A stretch of DNA of 64,000 nt from Gnetum montanum (GCA_015680685.1 MNCI01030754.1:282046-346045); one strand, 5' to 3'; shown: positions 1 through 11,520, counted from the stretch's first letter. Translations and numbers: made by a program. The notes: generated by a model not told the origin, from the sequence alone.

Positions 1-1091
1 TTTTCTTTTGAAAGATAACGCGCCCAAAATAGAGGGTTTAAATTGCCCGAAATGTTTCTGTTTTGCCCCCAAAATTGATTTAGGGCTTCCTGCGTTTTTG
101 TTTGAAAATTTTCCCTTGAATCTTTACCGCCATTGCCACTGATTGTAGAACCAAGGGCCAACGTTTTATGGGTCTGTATTCTGCTGAAATTACCTGCAAA
201 AACCTTTAGAACTGCTGCAGCCTCACCACCAAAATCGCAACAACATATCCTGCGTTTTTGTTTCATGTGCGGCTAAATGTCACGCGGTAATTTGTGGGGT
301 TTCTGTGCACCTTGAGATCGTTTTGAAGCAATGAACCAGCAACGTTAATGACTGCGGCGGCGTGGAGAGACGGATGCAGCGATGTTTGCTGGCTTGGCCG
401 TAGATTTACGGTGGCCATGGACCGTCTTGTAGCACCGCGTTCTTCGTTTTTCTTTCGCTGATTCTGCATAATTTTTGAACACTTGGGTGTTGCTGATTTT
501 TGATTAATTCCTATTTCTTTCCAATGTTGTCTTAACCGAATTTAATCAATCGGCAACTTTGTTCTTTTACATGAATAACGTACTTCCTTCCTTGCCATAG
601 TACTAATTTCTGATTTTATCAACAAGATAATTTGGCACCTTTATTTTATATTCAGAAGACTTTAACATCAATTTTTTTTACCAGTGAATCAATCTTCTAA
701 AAACACCAATCAACCTTCAACACTAAAGCTGTAATTTACTCATAACCATAGATTCCTCCAACATTTTGAATAAAATATTTTAATTGCTCCATGGAATGGC
801 CAAATGTGCCAACAAAGAGAAGGCCCACTAGACGATGATTTATTAGGACTAGAGCCGGACTTGAGAGATACTGGTGACAGTGGCATCAGAGGAGATGCGT
901 AATTATGATTTTCGCATGGTTTTATTGATTGTTGTCAATCATGTTTATGCGAATGACTAAAAGACTAGCTATAAGGTTTTCTAGCTATCTTAAATGTCTA
1001 TTTAATTTTCATCTTTTACGTTTTTATTTGCAAAGCGTAAGTGTAGTCGTTAACGATTTTGCCTAAGTTATGTTGGTGACGGAATGAAATT
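1..1091. other. AT-rich stretch without recognisable gene
   Basis: I see no reading frame with a recognisable domain on either strand; the frames present are short and low in complexity. By position it could be the continuation of the minus-strand element whose protease and gag lie at 1608-2915, but the reverse transcriptase expected downstream of protease on that strand is not visible here. It may equally be unrelated host sequence. Confidence 0.4.
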
Positions 1092-1277
1092 GCTAGTTTA
1101 AGGCCATAGCGGGCCGTCATGGGAGTTTACGTAATCTGGAAACTAGTTTTAGGCCATTGCGGACCCTGGCTAGTTTTAGGCCATTGCGGGCCACGACTAG
1201 TTTTAGGCCATTGCGGGCCTCGACTAGTTTTAGGCCATTGCAGGCGTCGACTAGTTTTAGGCCATTGCGGGCCTTTT
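1092..1277. repeat. 27-bp minisatellite, 5 copies plus a divergent one
   Basis: The word CTAGTTTTAGGCCATTGCGG begins at 1143, 1170, 1197, 1224 and 1251, an exact 27-bp period. A diverged copy starts near 1093. Units differ mainly in the last few bases. Because 27 is a multiple of three, several frames stay open on both strands and give repetitive peptides that should not be read as genes. The array abuts a tract rich in GCGTAA and lies between the protease end of element A and the window edge. Confidence 0.9.
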
Positions 1278-1600
1278 TTGCATAATATAGAGAGCGTAAT
1301 CGATGGTAACGTATATTTTTGCATAATTGGACTAAAGTGATTAAAAGGCGTAAATAGTGTGTATAAGGGAAATGAAATAGCGTAAGGAATGGCAAGCGTA
1401 AACATTGAAAATATCTGTAGCGTAAATATGCATTGGATGAAAACAGTCATGCTAAGTGTAAACAGTGATAATTGTTAAAAATTATAATAGTGCGCGTAAA
1501 TGCCATTCAGCTCAACCGCTAATTCGCAATTGTTTCTTAATGGCCTTTACGTTCAGTGTTGCGTAAGGGCGGAGGGATTTATAGTCTGACTCCTCCATGC
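1278..1600. repeat. GCGTAA-rich tract
   Basis: About eight copies of CGTAA/GCGTAA or their reverse occur within 300 bases, for example near 1288, 1350, 1380, 1396, 1420, 1495 and 1563. The same word is reiterated in the LTR at 3158-4734 and in the related LTR near 61550. No coding potential is visible. Confidence 0.6.
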
Positions 1601-1607
1601 CGCCATC

Positions 1608-2333
1608 CTAAAATGGCAGGTTGGCCCAGGTTAGACTGTCATTGTTGGTTTCGGTTTGTTGAGGGATTTGGAGACGGGTTTGATCATCCGATGTTTCTAT
1701 CTCCGAACCCTTTTCTTCTTCAACATTGTTGACGGTCTTGGGGGTGATTTCATCACCGTGTATTACAACCTCTCCTCCTGCGTAGGGTAGGTGTATTTCC
1801 TGATGTATCGGTGATGAAACTGCCCTCAGCTGGGCTAACCAGGACCTCCCTACGATCAAGTTGAAGCCAGGCATCTCCTCGACGACTAGGAATGTGGCAT
1901 CCATTAGGAATTGATTCCCTGCCACAAACTCGATACGCACTGTCCCCTTGACCTGAACCCTTGCTCCATTGAATGACTTTATGCATGTTGTCATCGTGGG
2001 AATGATCTAGTCAACCAGACCCAACCTATCCACAATGGGATAAGGAATGACATTTGCAGCTACGCCGTTGTCCACGTGTACCCTCCGGATTCGATATTGA
2101 CCAACCCGAATGGTGATGAACATGGGTTCAGTTATCACCTGACCTTTCTCAGGATCATCTTTGATGGACTCGTCATGAAAGGTCAGCAAGGTGGGCTTAG
2201 GTTGCTCAGCCTCAGAAGGAAACATGACAGCGTGTATCGCTTCCTCCTCCGCTGGTAAGCTTTCATCCACAGGTATGGATGTCAGCACGCGTGGTGACGA
2301 AACCGCCCCCATGTTATTGTGGGGTACTTGCAC
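1608..2333 (-). pseudogene. Ty3-type retropepsin region of element A
   Basis: Two adjacent minus-strand frames (2333-2007, then 1994-1608) together resemble the aspartic protease of plant Ty3 retrotransposons, which matures the Gag-Pol polyprotein. The upstream frame carries the active-site stretch VHVDNGVAANVI, with the catalytic aspartate kept and N replacing the usual S or T of D(S/T)G. The downstream frame carries the C-terminal signature FNLIVGRSWL, the flap-proximal ILGR-like motif seen also at about 28300 in element D. A frame break separates the two halves. The usual reverse transcriptase does not follow: 1600-1 shows none. The assignment to Ty3 is firm; lineage (Tat/Athila side) is inferred. 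Confidence 0.75.
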
Positions 2334-2348
2334 TTGCAGCCTAGATGG

Positions 2349-2915
2349 CTACGCAGTGACTTGGGGAATGACAGGGAAATGCATCTGTGTGGCCATGGCT
2401 GGGTTAAGAGGGGCGGATTCTCCTTTGTAAGGAAACACAGGATTTATGTACGTGTGGGGACTCAGAGTATGGTACGAATGTTCAGACTGGGCTGCAAATT
2501 CATCCTCTTCCTCCTCCCCATTCTGGGGTTCCGTCATAGCCCGTGTAGCCTGACTCTTAGCCATGACCAATTGTGTTATAATTTCATGTTGATGGTCTAT
2601 TAAAGGGATAATGTCATAGGCTGTTGGGATGAAATCCTGTCCCCCTCGATGGATCATCTCGAAATTCCGCTTCGCCTCGATTTCGGCTCGGCTAAGGGAA
2701 AGCTTCACCTGGATCTTGATGTAGATGAAATTGTATTCCTCGGGGGTTACGACAGTGAATACTGGATCTTTGCCCTGCAATCTTAATGACCGATGCGATG
2801 GCCCCTGAGGTCCTGCTACACCAGAAGCTGGTCTGGTGACAGCGATGGGGTTCATAGATGTGGCACCCAAATCAGCGGCGACCATGGCGGTTGTGGTAGT
2901 GTATGCATAATCCAT
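2349..2915 (-). pseudogene. gag-like remnant of element A
   Basis: A 188-codon minus-strand frame lies directly upstream of the protease frame and downstream of the primer-binding site and LTR, where Gag, the structural nucleocapsid precursor, is expected. The protein has a central charged helix-rich part, an acidic EEEEDE stretch near residue 138 and a proline-rich tail. No zinc knuckle is visible and the frame is shorter than a full Gag, so it is either a truncated gag or the gag-protease linker. Function is inferred from position only. Confidence 0.5.
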
Positions 2916-3157
2916 TGATCAAGTATATTGACGTCAATGTACGACTGGATCTAAACGATGGCTGACCAAAAGATCACGAATAGGCTTTCTACCCTATAGG
3001 ATTCCAAAGGAATCATTCCTGTGACCGATCTATACCACACGATTTGCTGTAAACATCCCTAGAGGTATTATGTTTACGTTTTTGGGTATAAATCGCTAAT
3101 AGGGCTACCCGAAAAATACGGATCGGAGCCTAAGCCCTCCTTCTAGCGCCAAAAAAC
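2916..3157 (-). other. Leader and primer-binding site of element A
   Basis: On the minus strand the LTR end TTACA is followed, after a few bases, by TGGCGCTAGAAGGAGGG (plus-strand 3135-3151), in the place where the minus-strand primer tRNA anneals. The same arrangement in diverged form occurs at 35983-35998 for element D. I cannot name the tRNA. The remaining bases up to the gag frame are noncoding leader. Confidence 0.6.
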
Positions 3158-3940
3158 TGTAACGATGGAAAATGTCGGCAGCTGGAATACCAAACAAAAT
3201 CCGTGTACACAATCTTAACCACAGATCCGTGCGAGGGCTGTGCTGGAGAAAACGAATCCGCAGTGCCCTGAACGGTCTTGTCGATCAAACAGGGACTTAT
3301 TAAATTAGTAAACTGATGGAAATTGTGATTATTTCGTGGAACGATTTGATTTGACGAGTTACGAAATGAGAGAAAAACAATGTAGGCAAATTGAAATAAT
3401 GATAATGTTAACACGATAAAAGGAATCAGACACGAGAGGAACACGTGATTTCAAGATCTATGGTTTGACTCAAAAAATGAGTATTCCATATATCAAGTTA
3501 CACTGGGGAGACCCCGATTGTCTTGTGTGAAGCAAACACAAAGTAACAAGAAAACTGTCGAACCAGAAGTACAGAATGGAGTTTGATCTACCTCGTAGGC
3601 TGGAGATGGGATGCAAGGAAGGTCAAGTTCTGACGTCTATCGATCAACTATTTCTGATCAATAGAACTCATAAGCCACACCAGATGATCTCTCAATCTCT
3701 GGTCTGCTCCTTTAGCCTTGGGTAGTCTTTGCTTAGAACTATCAGCGATCACCGATGGAGAAAGTTGTGTTTTTGCCGAAAGGGTAATAGCTCCTACTGC
3801 CAATGTTCAAGCAAGGTGCTTTCTGTCTCTGTTCAAAAGTAGGGCTGCCCAAAAGATTGCCAAAAATGTTGTCCTTTTGCTCCATCTCTCTGTGTGTCTC
3901 CTTCTCTATTTTTCCTTTTTTTTTTCCTTTGCCAACTAAG

Positions 3941-3950
3941 GTATTTATAA
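3941..3950 (-). promoter_or_regulatory. TATA box of element A LTR
   Basis: The minus strand reads TTATAAATAC, a good plant TATA box. It lies between the motif-rich U3 and the R-U5 part of the LTR, pointing transcription leftward into the primer site and gag. Confidence 0.5.
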
Positions 3951-4052
3951 GTTTGACGGCATGTGGAGAAGGAATAGCTATGATGACATGTGTTTCAAAC
4001 CCTTCGAAAGATCGTTGACTTGATCGTCCTTGTGCTGAAATTCGTGACTATG

Positions 4053-4563
4053 CACAATATGCGCATCTGCGTATTGTGCGTATGAATAACAAGTGTGGAT
4101 CGGGCATGTCTTAATTGATTTTGGACTGCATTACACTCGTACGCATTGCGTCGCGTAAAAGAGCGTAATAAAGTACAAATGTAATGGACTCAAGTTGCCT
4201 TATGCTCATTTACGCTGCCAACCGTAGTGAAGCGTAAACAATGATTAACTTGGCGATGGATTACGCTGACATACGCTGCGTTGCGTAACAAGCGTAAGGT
4301 GCCCAATCTGCAAAAAAGAGAAAAAAGTTGATCTGTTGCACTTCCTTTGGATTCTTTTTGACACTTTCGAAGCTCATTACGCTGCCTTGCGTAACAGAGC
4401 GTAAATCTGCCCTTGGACAAAAGACTTAGCAGAATACACGAGAGATCGCATATTACGCTGCTTAGGCCTTAGGCTTCGCCAAATCTGCTAAAGTAAACCG
4501 CCTTCGAATATCAGACTATGTTACGCAAAGCTTCATTATGCTATGTTGCGTGCTATAGCGTAA
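4053..4563. promoter_or_regulatory. U3 array of TTACGC/GCGTAA modules
   Basis: Upstream of the TATA box the U3 carries reiterated modules built from TTACGCTGC, TTGCGTAAC and AGCGTAA: 4140-4172, 4210-4239, 4261-4299, 4378-4404, 4452-4463 and 4521-4563. Arms are often inverted within a module (TTACGC...GCGTAA). At 4053-4078 an imperfect hairpin of related sequence (CACAATATGCGCA against TGCGTATTGTG) starts the array. The position suggests a transcription-factor-binding array; no factor can be named. Confidence 0.5.
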
Positions 4564-4734
4564 AGATGGAAAACATAGTAAGATAGGGAATCTGCAAAAG
4601 AAAATCGAAGTCTTGATGCCGCGCGGCTCCTTGCCTTGCCTTGCCTTGTTCTCCCTTCTAAAATTCTGTCATGTACTTTTACCTGAATCACGCATCTTCG
4701 CCTGAGGCCAACTCACAATTTTCATGGTGTTTCA

Positions 4735-5114
4735 ACTGGTACTCAGAATAGGAAAGAAAAATGGAAAAAAATTTATTAATAAGAGAGAGTACTATAACGC
4801 CCTTTGGGTTAACTTCCCATGCCACTTAAGCCTTATAGTCAATCCTACATAGCCACAATAGTTAGGTTCTCTAGCTGAAGGGGCAATTAGTTTCTTCTTA
4901 TTCTACTTTACTTGGCACTTGTCACTTGTATTTCCAAGCCCTGAAACTCCATGCCAACATAGCCTCTAAAACTAGCCTTAAATGGCTAGGTCAAAACCAT
5001 TCCCAAGGGATACATGAATAATCGTAACTTCTCAAAAAAAGTTACCTTTTCATTTGAATGTTAATTACATTTTTATAATATGTTTTCACCATTAACATGG
5101 GATAAGACATTACA
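4735..5114 (-). repeat. Truncated 3' LTR of element B
   Basis: The sequence matches the right-hand part of 27427-27938 throughout, including TTTATTAATAAGAGAGAG, CCCAAGGGATACAT and the shared ACATTACA end. About 130 bases equivalent to the TGACATCCC end are missing, cut off where element A begins at 4735. Confidence 0.85.
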
Positions 5115-5130
5115 ATCTACCCTCCTTAAG
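5115..5130 (-). other. Polypurine tract of element B
   Basis: On the minus strand CTTAAGGAGGGTAGAT directly precedes the LTR start TGTAATGTC. This is where plus-strand synthesis is primed in LTR retrotransposons. Confidence 0.65.
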
Positions 5131-5344
5131 CATCCAGCTCCTCCTCAAGCTCTTCCTCTATATCCATCTGTTGAGCTCTTGCTTCTTCATTATGCTATTC
5201 AACTTTAGCTTCTTTATTATCCTCATTACCATCTATATAAATAGGAAACTAGAAATTATAAAATATAATTTATTACATCAATAATAAATACAATTTATCA
5301 TTCAATATCATGATGATCAAAAAGTTGGGGTAAGTGTTAAGAAT
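5131..5344. other. 3' untranslated part of element B
   Basis: Short AT-rich stretch between the chromodomain and the polypurine tract, with no feature of its own beyond a CTC-rich patch near 5140-5170. Confidence 0.4.
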
Positions 5345-5686
5345 AAACTTCTTGTTTTCCCAAGTCTATTGGATACAATTTGACCATTGAACAAATACTT
5401 CACTGATAGTTTTATTTCGTAACTTCTTGGTTCGATGGTTCTTAATTGCAATGGGTTTAACTTCAAAACTTGGGTTGGATTGTAGGGGAAACATATTCCA
5501 ATCTAGCACATATGGCACATCATTTGCATGAAATTTCTTTAGCAAACTTACATGGAAAACTAGGTGAATTCTTAAGGTTAAGATTTAACTAATATACCAC
5601 TTTGCCAATTCTTTCAGAAATTTCAAAGGGTCCACAATATCTAGGTTCTAATTTAGTATATTTTCCAGGTTTAAGAGAATGCTTGA
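5345..5686 (-). pseudogene. Integrase C-terminus and chromodomain of element B
   Basis: Minus-strand translation continues the integrase reading interrupted at 19074: a GPFEISERIG-like block typical of the region after the chromovirus integrase core lies at 5600-5686. At 5345-5460 follows a chromodomain with the signature (I/V)xxHRTKKLRNKTISEVFVQW, then TWE. Chromodomains direct integration by binding histone tails. One in-frame TAG sits between the W and TWE strands. The break point with element C falls inside the coding sequence, which proves the order of insertion. Confidence 0.8.
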
Positions 5687-6641
5687 TGATGAGTTTCAAT
5701 TTGTTGCGTTGAATGGGCCCCATTGACGAGGCCTTGTCAATGTAGTTTGTTGTGTTGACAAGGCCCCATCAACTAGAACTTGTTAATGAGGCCCTATCAA
5801 CATAATCAATTACATCAACGTGGCTCCATCGATGAAGGGGTCTATCACGATCTATAAATACAAGCCACCAGTCACATTTATGGCATCAATTCTCATAGTA
5901 GTAGCAGAACTCTTGAAGTTTGTCTATTTGAATGTTAGAATATTTTTCTTGAGTGCCTGCAACAGGAGTCATTAAGTGTATGGATCTTTATTCGAGCATT
6001 ATTGTACCTAAGCACGACAGTATGTGCAACAATAAAGAAGAGCTTTATAATAAATCTTGCAGCATTTTGGATAGATTAAATATTTCATTTATGCATTTAA
6101 TGCTTTCAATTACTTATTTAATGTTTTTCAATAATTAAGTTAATTATGATAATTGATCAAGATAAGCTAGATAGATTAAATACATGAGTACGATCACTTC
6201 AAGCGTAACATATATTCGCTTGGTAATCCTAGTAGCGTTATTGCTTGGTATGCCCAATAGCATAGCACTTGGTAACCCAGTAGTGGATACACAGGTTCAG
6301 GATGTGTACAAAAAGTGGGACCAGATACTTATGTTAGGATTAGCTAGAGGTTAGTAGGTTAGTTACATTGAATTAGCCATTAAATTACCTTGTCTTTATC
6401 TCTATTCAAGCACCAAGACTATAAAACATGAAACTATAAAACTCATATGCCTCAATTACACTTAACCATACCATGTTCTTTACAAGTGTAATTGGAAAGA
6501 CAACGAATGACCTTCTGGCAAGGTTCCCTCCCTAGAAGACTAGTGCACTGGAAACTATAAAGTCCATAGAATTCAATCAAATTATCCTTGAATGCTCTAT
6601 GATTCATATGATTAGGCATAGGGGTACCTCGCCGCTCATCA
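5687..6641 (+). repeat. 5' LTR of element C
   Basis: Begins TGATGAG and ends CTCATCA. The first 160 bases reiterate a GTCGACGAGGCCCCATCGA-like word in decayed form. A TATA box (TATAAATA) lies at 5853-5860. The copy at 18144-19073 matches along its length. Confidence 0.85.
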
Positions 6642-6660
6642 TTGGCACCATTGTCGAGGA
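6642..6660 (+). other. Primer-binding site of element C
   Basis: TTGGCACCATTGTCGAGGA directly follows the LTR. It is a transition-decayed form of the TGGCGCCGTTGCC type used by Athila elements (tRNA-Asp), and is better preserved in E at 37690. Confidence 0.8.
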
Positions 6661-6795
6661 CTTTATTTGTTGAAACATGCACTATTTATGTTTAGTAAAT
6701 ACCATTAATATGGTTGTACGAACCTTAAGGTCAATATCATTCCTACTATACATAAAATTATAAAAGCACACTGACATTTTATTTCATATTGCAAA

Positions 6796-8960
6796 ATGTC
6801 TTCTTATTCTCATAGGCGTGAAGATGTCAAAATGTTAGTCCTACAAGAGTGCAAACTGGTATATACTCATCCAAATGAGTATATACTAGATTTCACCTTC
6901 ATCCTACATTAGGATGAACAATTGCAACGGCATGATATGGAGAGCACCATCATCTTGGCCCCCTATTAATCTATACTTGAGATGCTATTTCAAACTCTTA
7001 AAAAGTTGGGCATTCTAGATCTTCATGAGGAATACATTGTGAATGGTTATGATGCTCAAGACTACTATCCCACTTAAACATAATGCAAGTGAGATTGACA
7101 TCAAGAGAAGCACCATGAGGCTACGAAGGAAACACATTCCACTAATCCCTTGTTCCTACTAGATCAAGATGACAATGAGGATCCTTTGAGGGTTCTCAAC
7201 ATGAAGATTCTTCACCCCCTATTATTGGTAATGAGGGTGTGACCCTAAACCTATGGTCAACTATTCATAAAATAGGTTCAGGAAAAAGTGAGAGTCAAGG
7301 TAAGGACTCAGGCAAATATCATAATAGCAAGGGACCTAAGGATGGTGGTTGTAATTAGTGGAATCATGGTGATGGACACTGTGGTGGCAATGGTGGTCCA
7401 CATTCCTCTCCATCCTCTTCATCCAATTCCAAAGATTCCTCTTCATTTGCCAATTCTCATAGAAGTTGCCATTGAAATAATCATGATGAGGGTGATCAAT
7501 GAGACAACAATGACCATCAAGGCCATCAAGAATATAGAGGTAGCAGGAACCATCATCGACCCAATCATGATGAGGAACCTCTATTAGCAACTAGAAGTAT
7601 GCTTAACATCACATAGGTAGTTATAATTCCAACTAGGCATATCAAAAACAATTGAATCAAGTGCTTAGACATGAATAATATCCCAAAATTTAAGGGGGAT
7701 ACAACTCTGATTCATAGACACATCTACAAGCTTTCCATGATTCCTATGCCTTACAAAACATAGGAAATGAATGGAAAAAACTCAAGCTTCTCCCTAGAAC
7801 ACTCATTAAGGAAGTTGAAAGCTAGTACTAGTTCTTGGAGCTAGAATCTATCCATAGATGAAGTACCATGTTGGAGCTATTCAATGACAAATATCAAACA
7901 TACTCCAAAGTGTCTAATCTAAGGAGGTAGATCCAAGGATGGAAAGAAGGAACACATGAACCCTTGGATGCCCCTATGGGCACATATTATTTACTCTTAC
8001 ACTGATGCCCTGGCCATGGTTATTCTCAGAGGGAACAACTTTTCCACATCATTGATGGACTCAGAGCATAAGCTAGAAGAACTCTTGGGGTGTATGCCCA
8101 AGGGAGACTATTTGAACTAAGAGCCCATTAGATTTGAAGGCTAATAGAGTAGGTAGCAAAAGAAAAAGCTGAGTTGCAAAAAGGAAAAGTGTGGAAGAGT
8201 ATAATAGAGACCCTTCCATTAGGAAATAAGAGGTCCAATTTTATGATGAGGAGTCATCACTCGATGAAGTGGTGAAAAGAAAAACCTTGTCCATCCAAAA
8301 ATCTATTTCTGATATTTTGGAAAAGGTTGATAAGTTATGGAATTCTTTGGATGAAAAATTCCAAACTACTATGAAGATTGCTGAAGAATCCAAAGAGTAA
8401 AATAGTGATTGTAACTGCAGGAGGCAAAAAGAAGCTAAACATGCCTACCAAAGAGGTAAGGACAAAGCTGCTACCATAGAGGAAGCTATGGAGATAGACT
8501 CTAAAGATGATGTTGGTTATGACATTTGTCAATATGAACATCCAAAGGAATGTTACCTTGTGGTGTCACACTTACAAGAGTCTCGGGTGTATGCATTGAA
8601 TCCTCGACTAGGACATAGGCAAGCACCCAGACGATTGCCTTATCCTCAAGGCAATCCAAGATAGTTCCACCAACAACAACAAGCTTATTACCCAAGTAGA
8701 GCTCCACCACAATCATATGAACAGTACTAGCAATGGTACTAACCAAAATTGTGGGGAATGTCGTCACCAAGGCAACAATATCCTTACAAGTAACCAAATC
8801 CATATGGATACTATGTTCAGCAACTAGTTTCTCCAAGAAGTTTTGCAAGCCACGCCTCATTTCAGCATCACTATTACCCTCTAAAGTACCACTGAACACA
8901 TTCACCGTCCACTCGGGTGGAGAACCCATATCCATACCATCCTTTGCATCTTATTGCACA
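6796..8960 (+). pseudogene. gag of element C (decayed)
   Basis: The start ATGTCTTCTT aligns with the gag starts of E (37838) and F (54052). The N-terminal part contains the FTFILHQDEQL-like block shared with both. The core at about 7600-8150 aligns with the F core and contains the FPRTLIK-, LELFNEKYQTYS- and LGHGYSQREQL-like blocks of a retrotransposon gag domain. Near 8518-8553 is a CxxCxYxHxxxxC zinc knuckle for RNA binding, with the first cysteine now tyrosine. Many stops and frame breaks make it non-functional. Confidence 0.75.
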
Positions 8961-9240
8961 CGTCCCTCTACCCTCTACCCAGTTACCTCCTACTTTATCC
9001 ATGTAGGGTGAAATCCCTTCACAACTGTAGCAACGAAATGCCATGAGAGTTGTACATTCAAATCCAACCTTCCAACCATGTGGTTCAAAAATTCAATCCA
9101 AAAAATAACCATTTTTCTAACCCAATAGTCCTCCTAAACCCTCACAACCTCTTATGGTTAGCCACCCTGCATCTCCAACACCCTCATCCTCTACATCAAA
9201 TACCTTTGAGTGTTCTTCAAACCCAACGCTACCTTGAATC

Positions 9241-9810
9241 TGCTTGGTGATGTTAACTCATTTTGTTTCTGATTGGATCAAAGCTAGCCATCTTCCTATG
9301 AAATGATCTAACCTAGGAAGTCCACTCATTTACCTGCATATCACTGGACATGAGCCATGCAAGGCTCTTCTTGATTTTGGTTCTGATGTCAACCTCATCT
9401 TCCATGACATGTACAAAGCTTGGAACCTACCACCTCTCAAGAAGAGTAACATTCATTTGGAATTTATAGACTAGTCAATTACAGTCCCTCTGGGGTTAGT
9501 AGAGGACATTGTGATCATAGTTTGTGGGTGATCCTATCCTACCGATTTTCTAGTGATCAAGGTTGAGAATTACAAAGGTGACTTTCCTATCATTATTGGA
9601 AGAGCTTGGTTAAGCATGGTCAATGTGCAAATGAACATAAGGGACTCTCCTTGGAAATCTCCAAGGAAAATGAATTTGGATGGTTGGAGAAGAAGCATAT
9701 TCCATGCATTGCATACAGTGATAATGGGTGTAGTTGTGTGCAAAACATTTTATCCATCAAAAGTAAATACATTAAAGCATGCAATTAGTGTGCACAAGAA
9801 ATAGATATTT
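9241..9810 (+). pseudogene. Aspartic protease of element C
   Basis: The active-site stretch at about 9361-9400 reads LLDFGSDVNLI, where E keeps LLDSGSSVNLI. The S-to-F change leaves the catalytic aspartate but breaks the D(S/T)G triad. The C-terminal signature IIIGRAWLS follows at about 9590-9620. The enzyme would process Gag-Pol. A frame break between the halves and upstream stops show decay. Confidence 0.75.
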
Positions 9811-10189
9811 AATAATGTCTATATGCAACAACCACAAAATAGGAGGGCATCTAGTGGCTAACAAGTAACTCAAAAAGTAGCACGTTATGCATGGAACCAA
9901 CTAAAAGCCTAACATGTGCTTATGTTGAAGGCATGGATGAACTTGAACAAGTTCATCACCAACTCTTTGATGATGAAAATGATTATACCTATTGGGGAGA
10001 GTTGGAAATCCCTGGTAACTTCAAGTAGAAGCCCCTAGAGTTGAAAACTCTACCAACTAGCATGGAGTATGCACTCTTAAACAATGGTAAGTTTATTATA
10101 ATAAATGTCAAACTTACTCCTAGATAAAAACAAAGGCTATTAGAGGTGGTTAACAAATGGCCAACAACCTTTACTTGGTCATATCTCGA

Positions 10190-11130
10190 GCTAACTAGAA
10201 TTAATCCACGAATATGTCAACATCGCATCTACACCGACTTGGCCATGAAGCCAAGAAGGTAGCCGCAAAGATAGTTCAACCCTAAATTGAAGTAGATCAT
10301 CAAGGAGAAAATATACTAACTCCTCAAGGAAGGGTTTTTCTATTCCATTGTTTATAGCGAGTGGGTTAGCCCACTCGTAATTTTGCAAAAGGAAGGTGGC
10401 AACTGGTGAGTCTACATCAACTTTAGGCTATTAAACATGATAACATTTAAAGATCATTTTCCATTGTCATTTGTGAACCAAGTATTGGATACTATCTCCA
10501 AGTATTTCTATCATAGCTTCTTGGATGGTTATAGTGGCTATAACCAAATCCAAATTACACTAGAAGATCAGGCCAAGACAACATTCATAAGTCCCTAGGA
10601 GACTTTTGCATATTGTGAGATGCCATTTGGTCTATGCAATGCCCCTGCAACATTTCACTGCCTAGTCCTTAGCATCTTCTAGTAGTAGATCAGTACTGGT
10701 ATGGAAATCTTCATGGATGACTTCCCCACCTATGGAGCTATGTTTGAGCAAGCCTTGGATTGCCTTGAGCAAGTACTAACAAGATGTGTGAAAATAAATA
10801 TGTGACTCAATTGGTAAAAGAGCCACCTCATGATCTAAGAAGGCATTATATTAGGGCATAGAATCATTCAAAAAGGGATTGAGGTAGACCCTAAGAAAAT
10901 AAGGGTCATCCAAGGAATAACCTAGCAATTAGAAACCATTAAATATGTTCAATCATTTCTTGGACACACCGGCTACTATTAGCAATTCATAGAGAATTTC
11001 TCTAAGATTGAAAAACCATTGGTAGAGATTACAAAGAAAGATGCACCTTTCATTTGGACCAAGAAATGTAAATAAGCATTCCAATATTTAAAGGAGAAAC
11101 TCATAGAAACACTAATTCTACAAGCACTAG
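10190..11130 (+). pseudogene. Reverse transcriptase of element C
   Basis: RNA-dependent DNA polymerase of the Ty3 type. The blocks for the fingers (SEWVSPL-like near 10360), the palm (LDGYSGYNQIQI-like near 10520) and FGLCNAPATF near 10630 can all be read. The catalytic box is FMDD at 10710-10721, the same as in E and F. Several in-frame TAG codons replace CAG or TGG of the sisters, for instance two in the run before FMDD. It begins after a protease-RT linker that starts near 9850. Confidence 0.8.
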
Positions 11131-11520
11131 ACTAGTCCAAACCTTTCTGCATCATGACGGATGCATCTAACTACACATTGGGAGCTATGCTCACATAGTT
11201 GGATGATAAGAAATAACCATACTACATCCACTACACAAGCTAAAGCATTGTGGGAGCATAATTAGATTATGCCACCATGGAGAAGTAACTAATGGTAGTG
11301 GTGTATGCTCTTGAAAAGTTTAGGCACTATGTGCTTGACTATAAAGTATTTGTGCACATAGACCACAGTGCAATTTGCTTCATCATGAACAAGCCAACGA
11401 TGAGCCCTCATATCATATGGTGGCTCATGATTTTGTAGGAATTCGATCTCAAAATGGTACATTGAAAAGAAACTAAGAATTTGGTCGTTGATCACCTCTC
11501 TCACTCAAGATGGGATAATA
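11131..11520 (+). pseudogene. RNase H of element C
   Basis: Ribonuclease that removes the RNA template during reverse transcription. The block beginning near 11154 reads MTDASNYTLGAML, keeping the first catalytic aspartate; the LEKFRHYVL- and FVHIDHSAICF-like blocks follow at 11300-11390. Several stops (TAG and TAA) interrupt it. It runs directly on from RT. Confidence 0.75.

Larger units (their letters stand above)
1608..4734 (-). mobile_element. Element A: partial minus-strand Ty3-type LTR retrotransposon
   Basis: Read on the minus strand the order is LTR, primer site, gag-like frame, protease. Reverse transcriptase, RNase H and integrase are not seen in the 1.6 kb further along, and a second LTR is not recognised before the window edge. 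It is therefore either a coding-reduced, non-autonomous element or one truncated by the window. It abuts and shortens the chromovirus LTR at 4735. Confidence 0.6.
3158..4734 (-). repeat. LTR of element A (~1.58 kb)
   Basis: Plus-strand boundaries TGTAACGATGG at 3158 and GTGTTTCA at 4734 give TG...CA ends and place the primer site immediately to the left. The start aligns with the LTR starts at 36004 (D) and 61360 (G), which share TGTA and a downstream GTCGG-like block with G. On the minus strand a TATA box lies at 3950-3941, so 3951-4734 is U3 and 3158-3930 is R-U5. The right end is defined by the sudden start of chromovirus LTR sequence at 4735 and is less certain than the left end. Confidence 0.65.

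Noticed and set aside
1143-1277. CRISPR-like direct repeats
   Set aside because: Repeats are head-to-tail without spacers, and the context is a plant genome.
1117-1450. Overlapping repetitive frames on both strands
   Set aside because: By-product of a 27-bp tandem repeat, with a period divisible by three.
4629-4648. (CCTTG)4 repeat as a functional site
   Set aside because: Too short to support more than a simple-sequence run.
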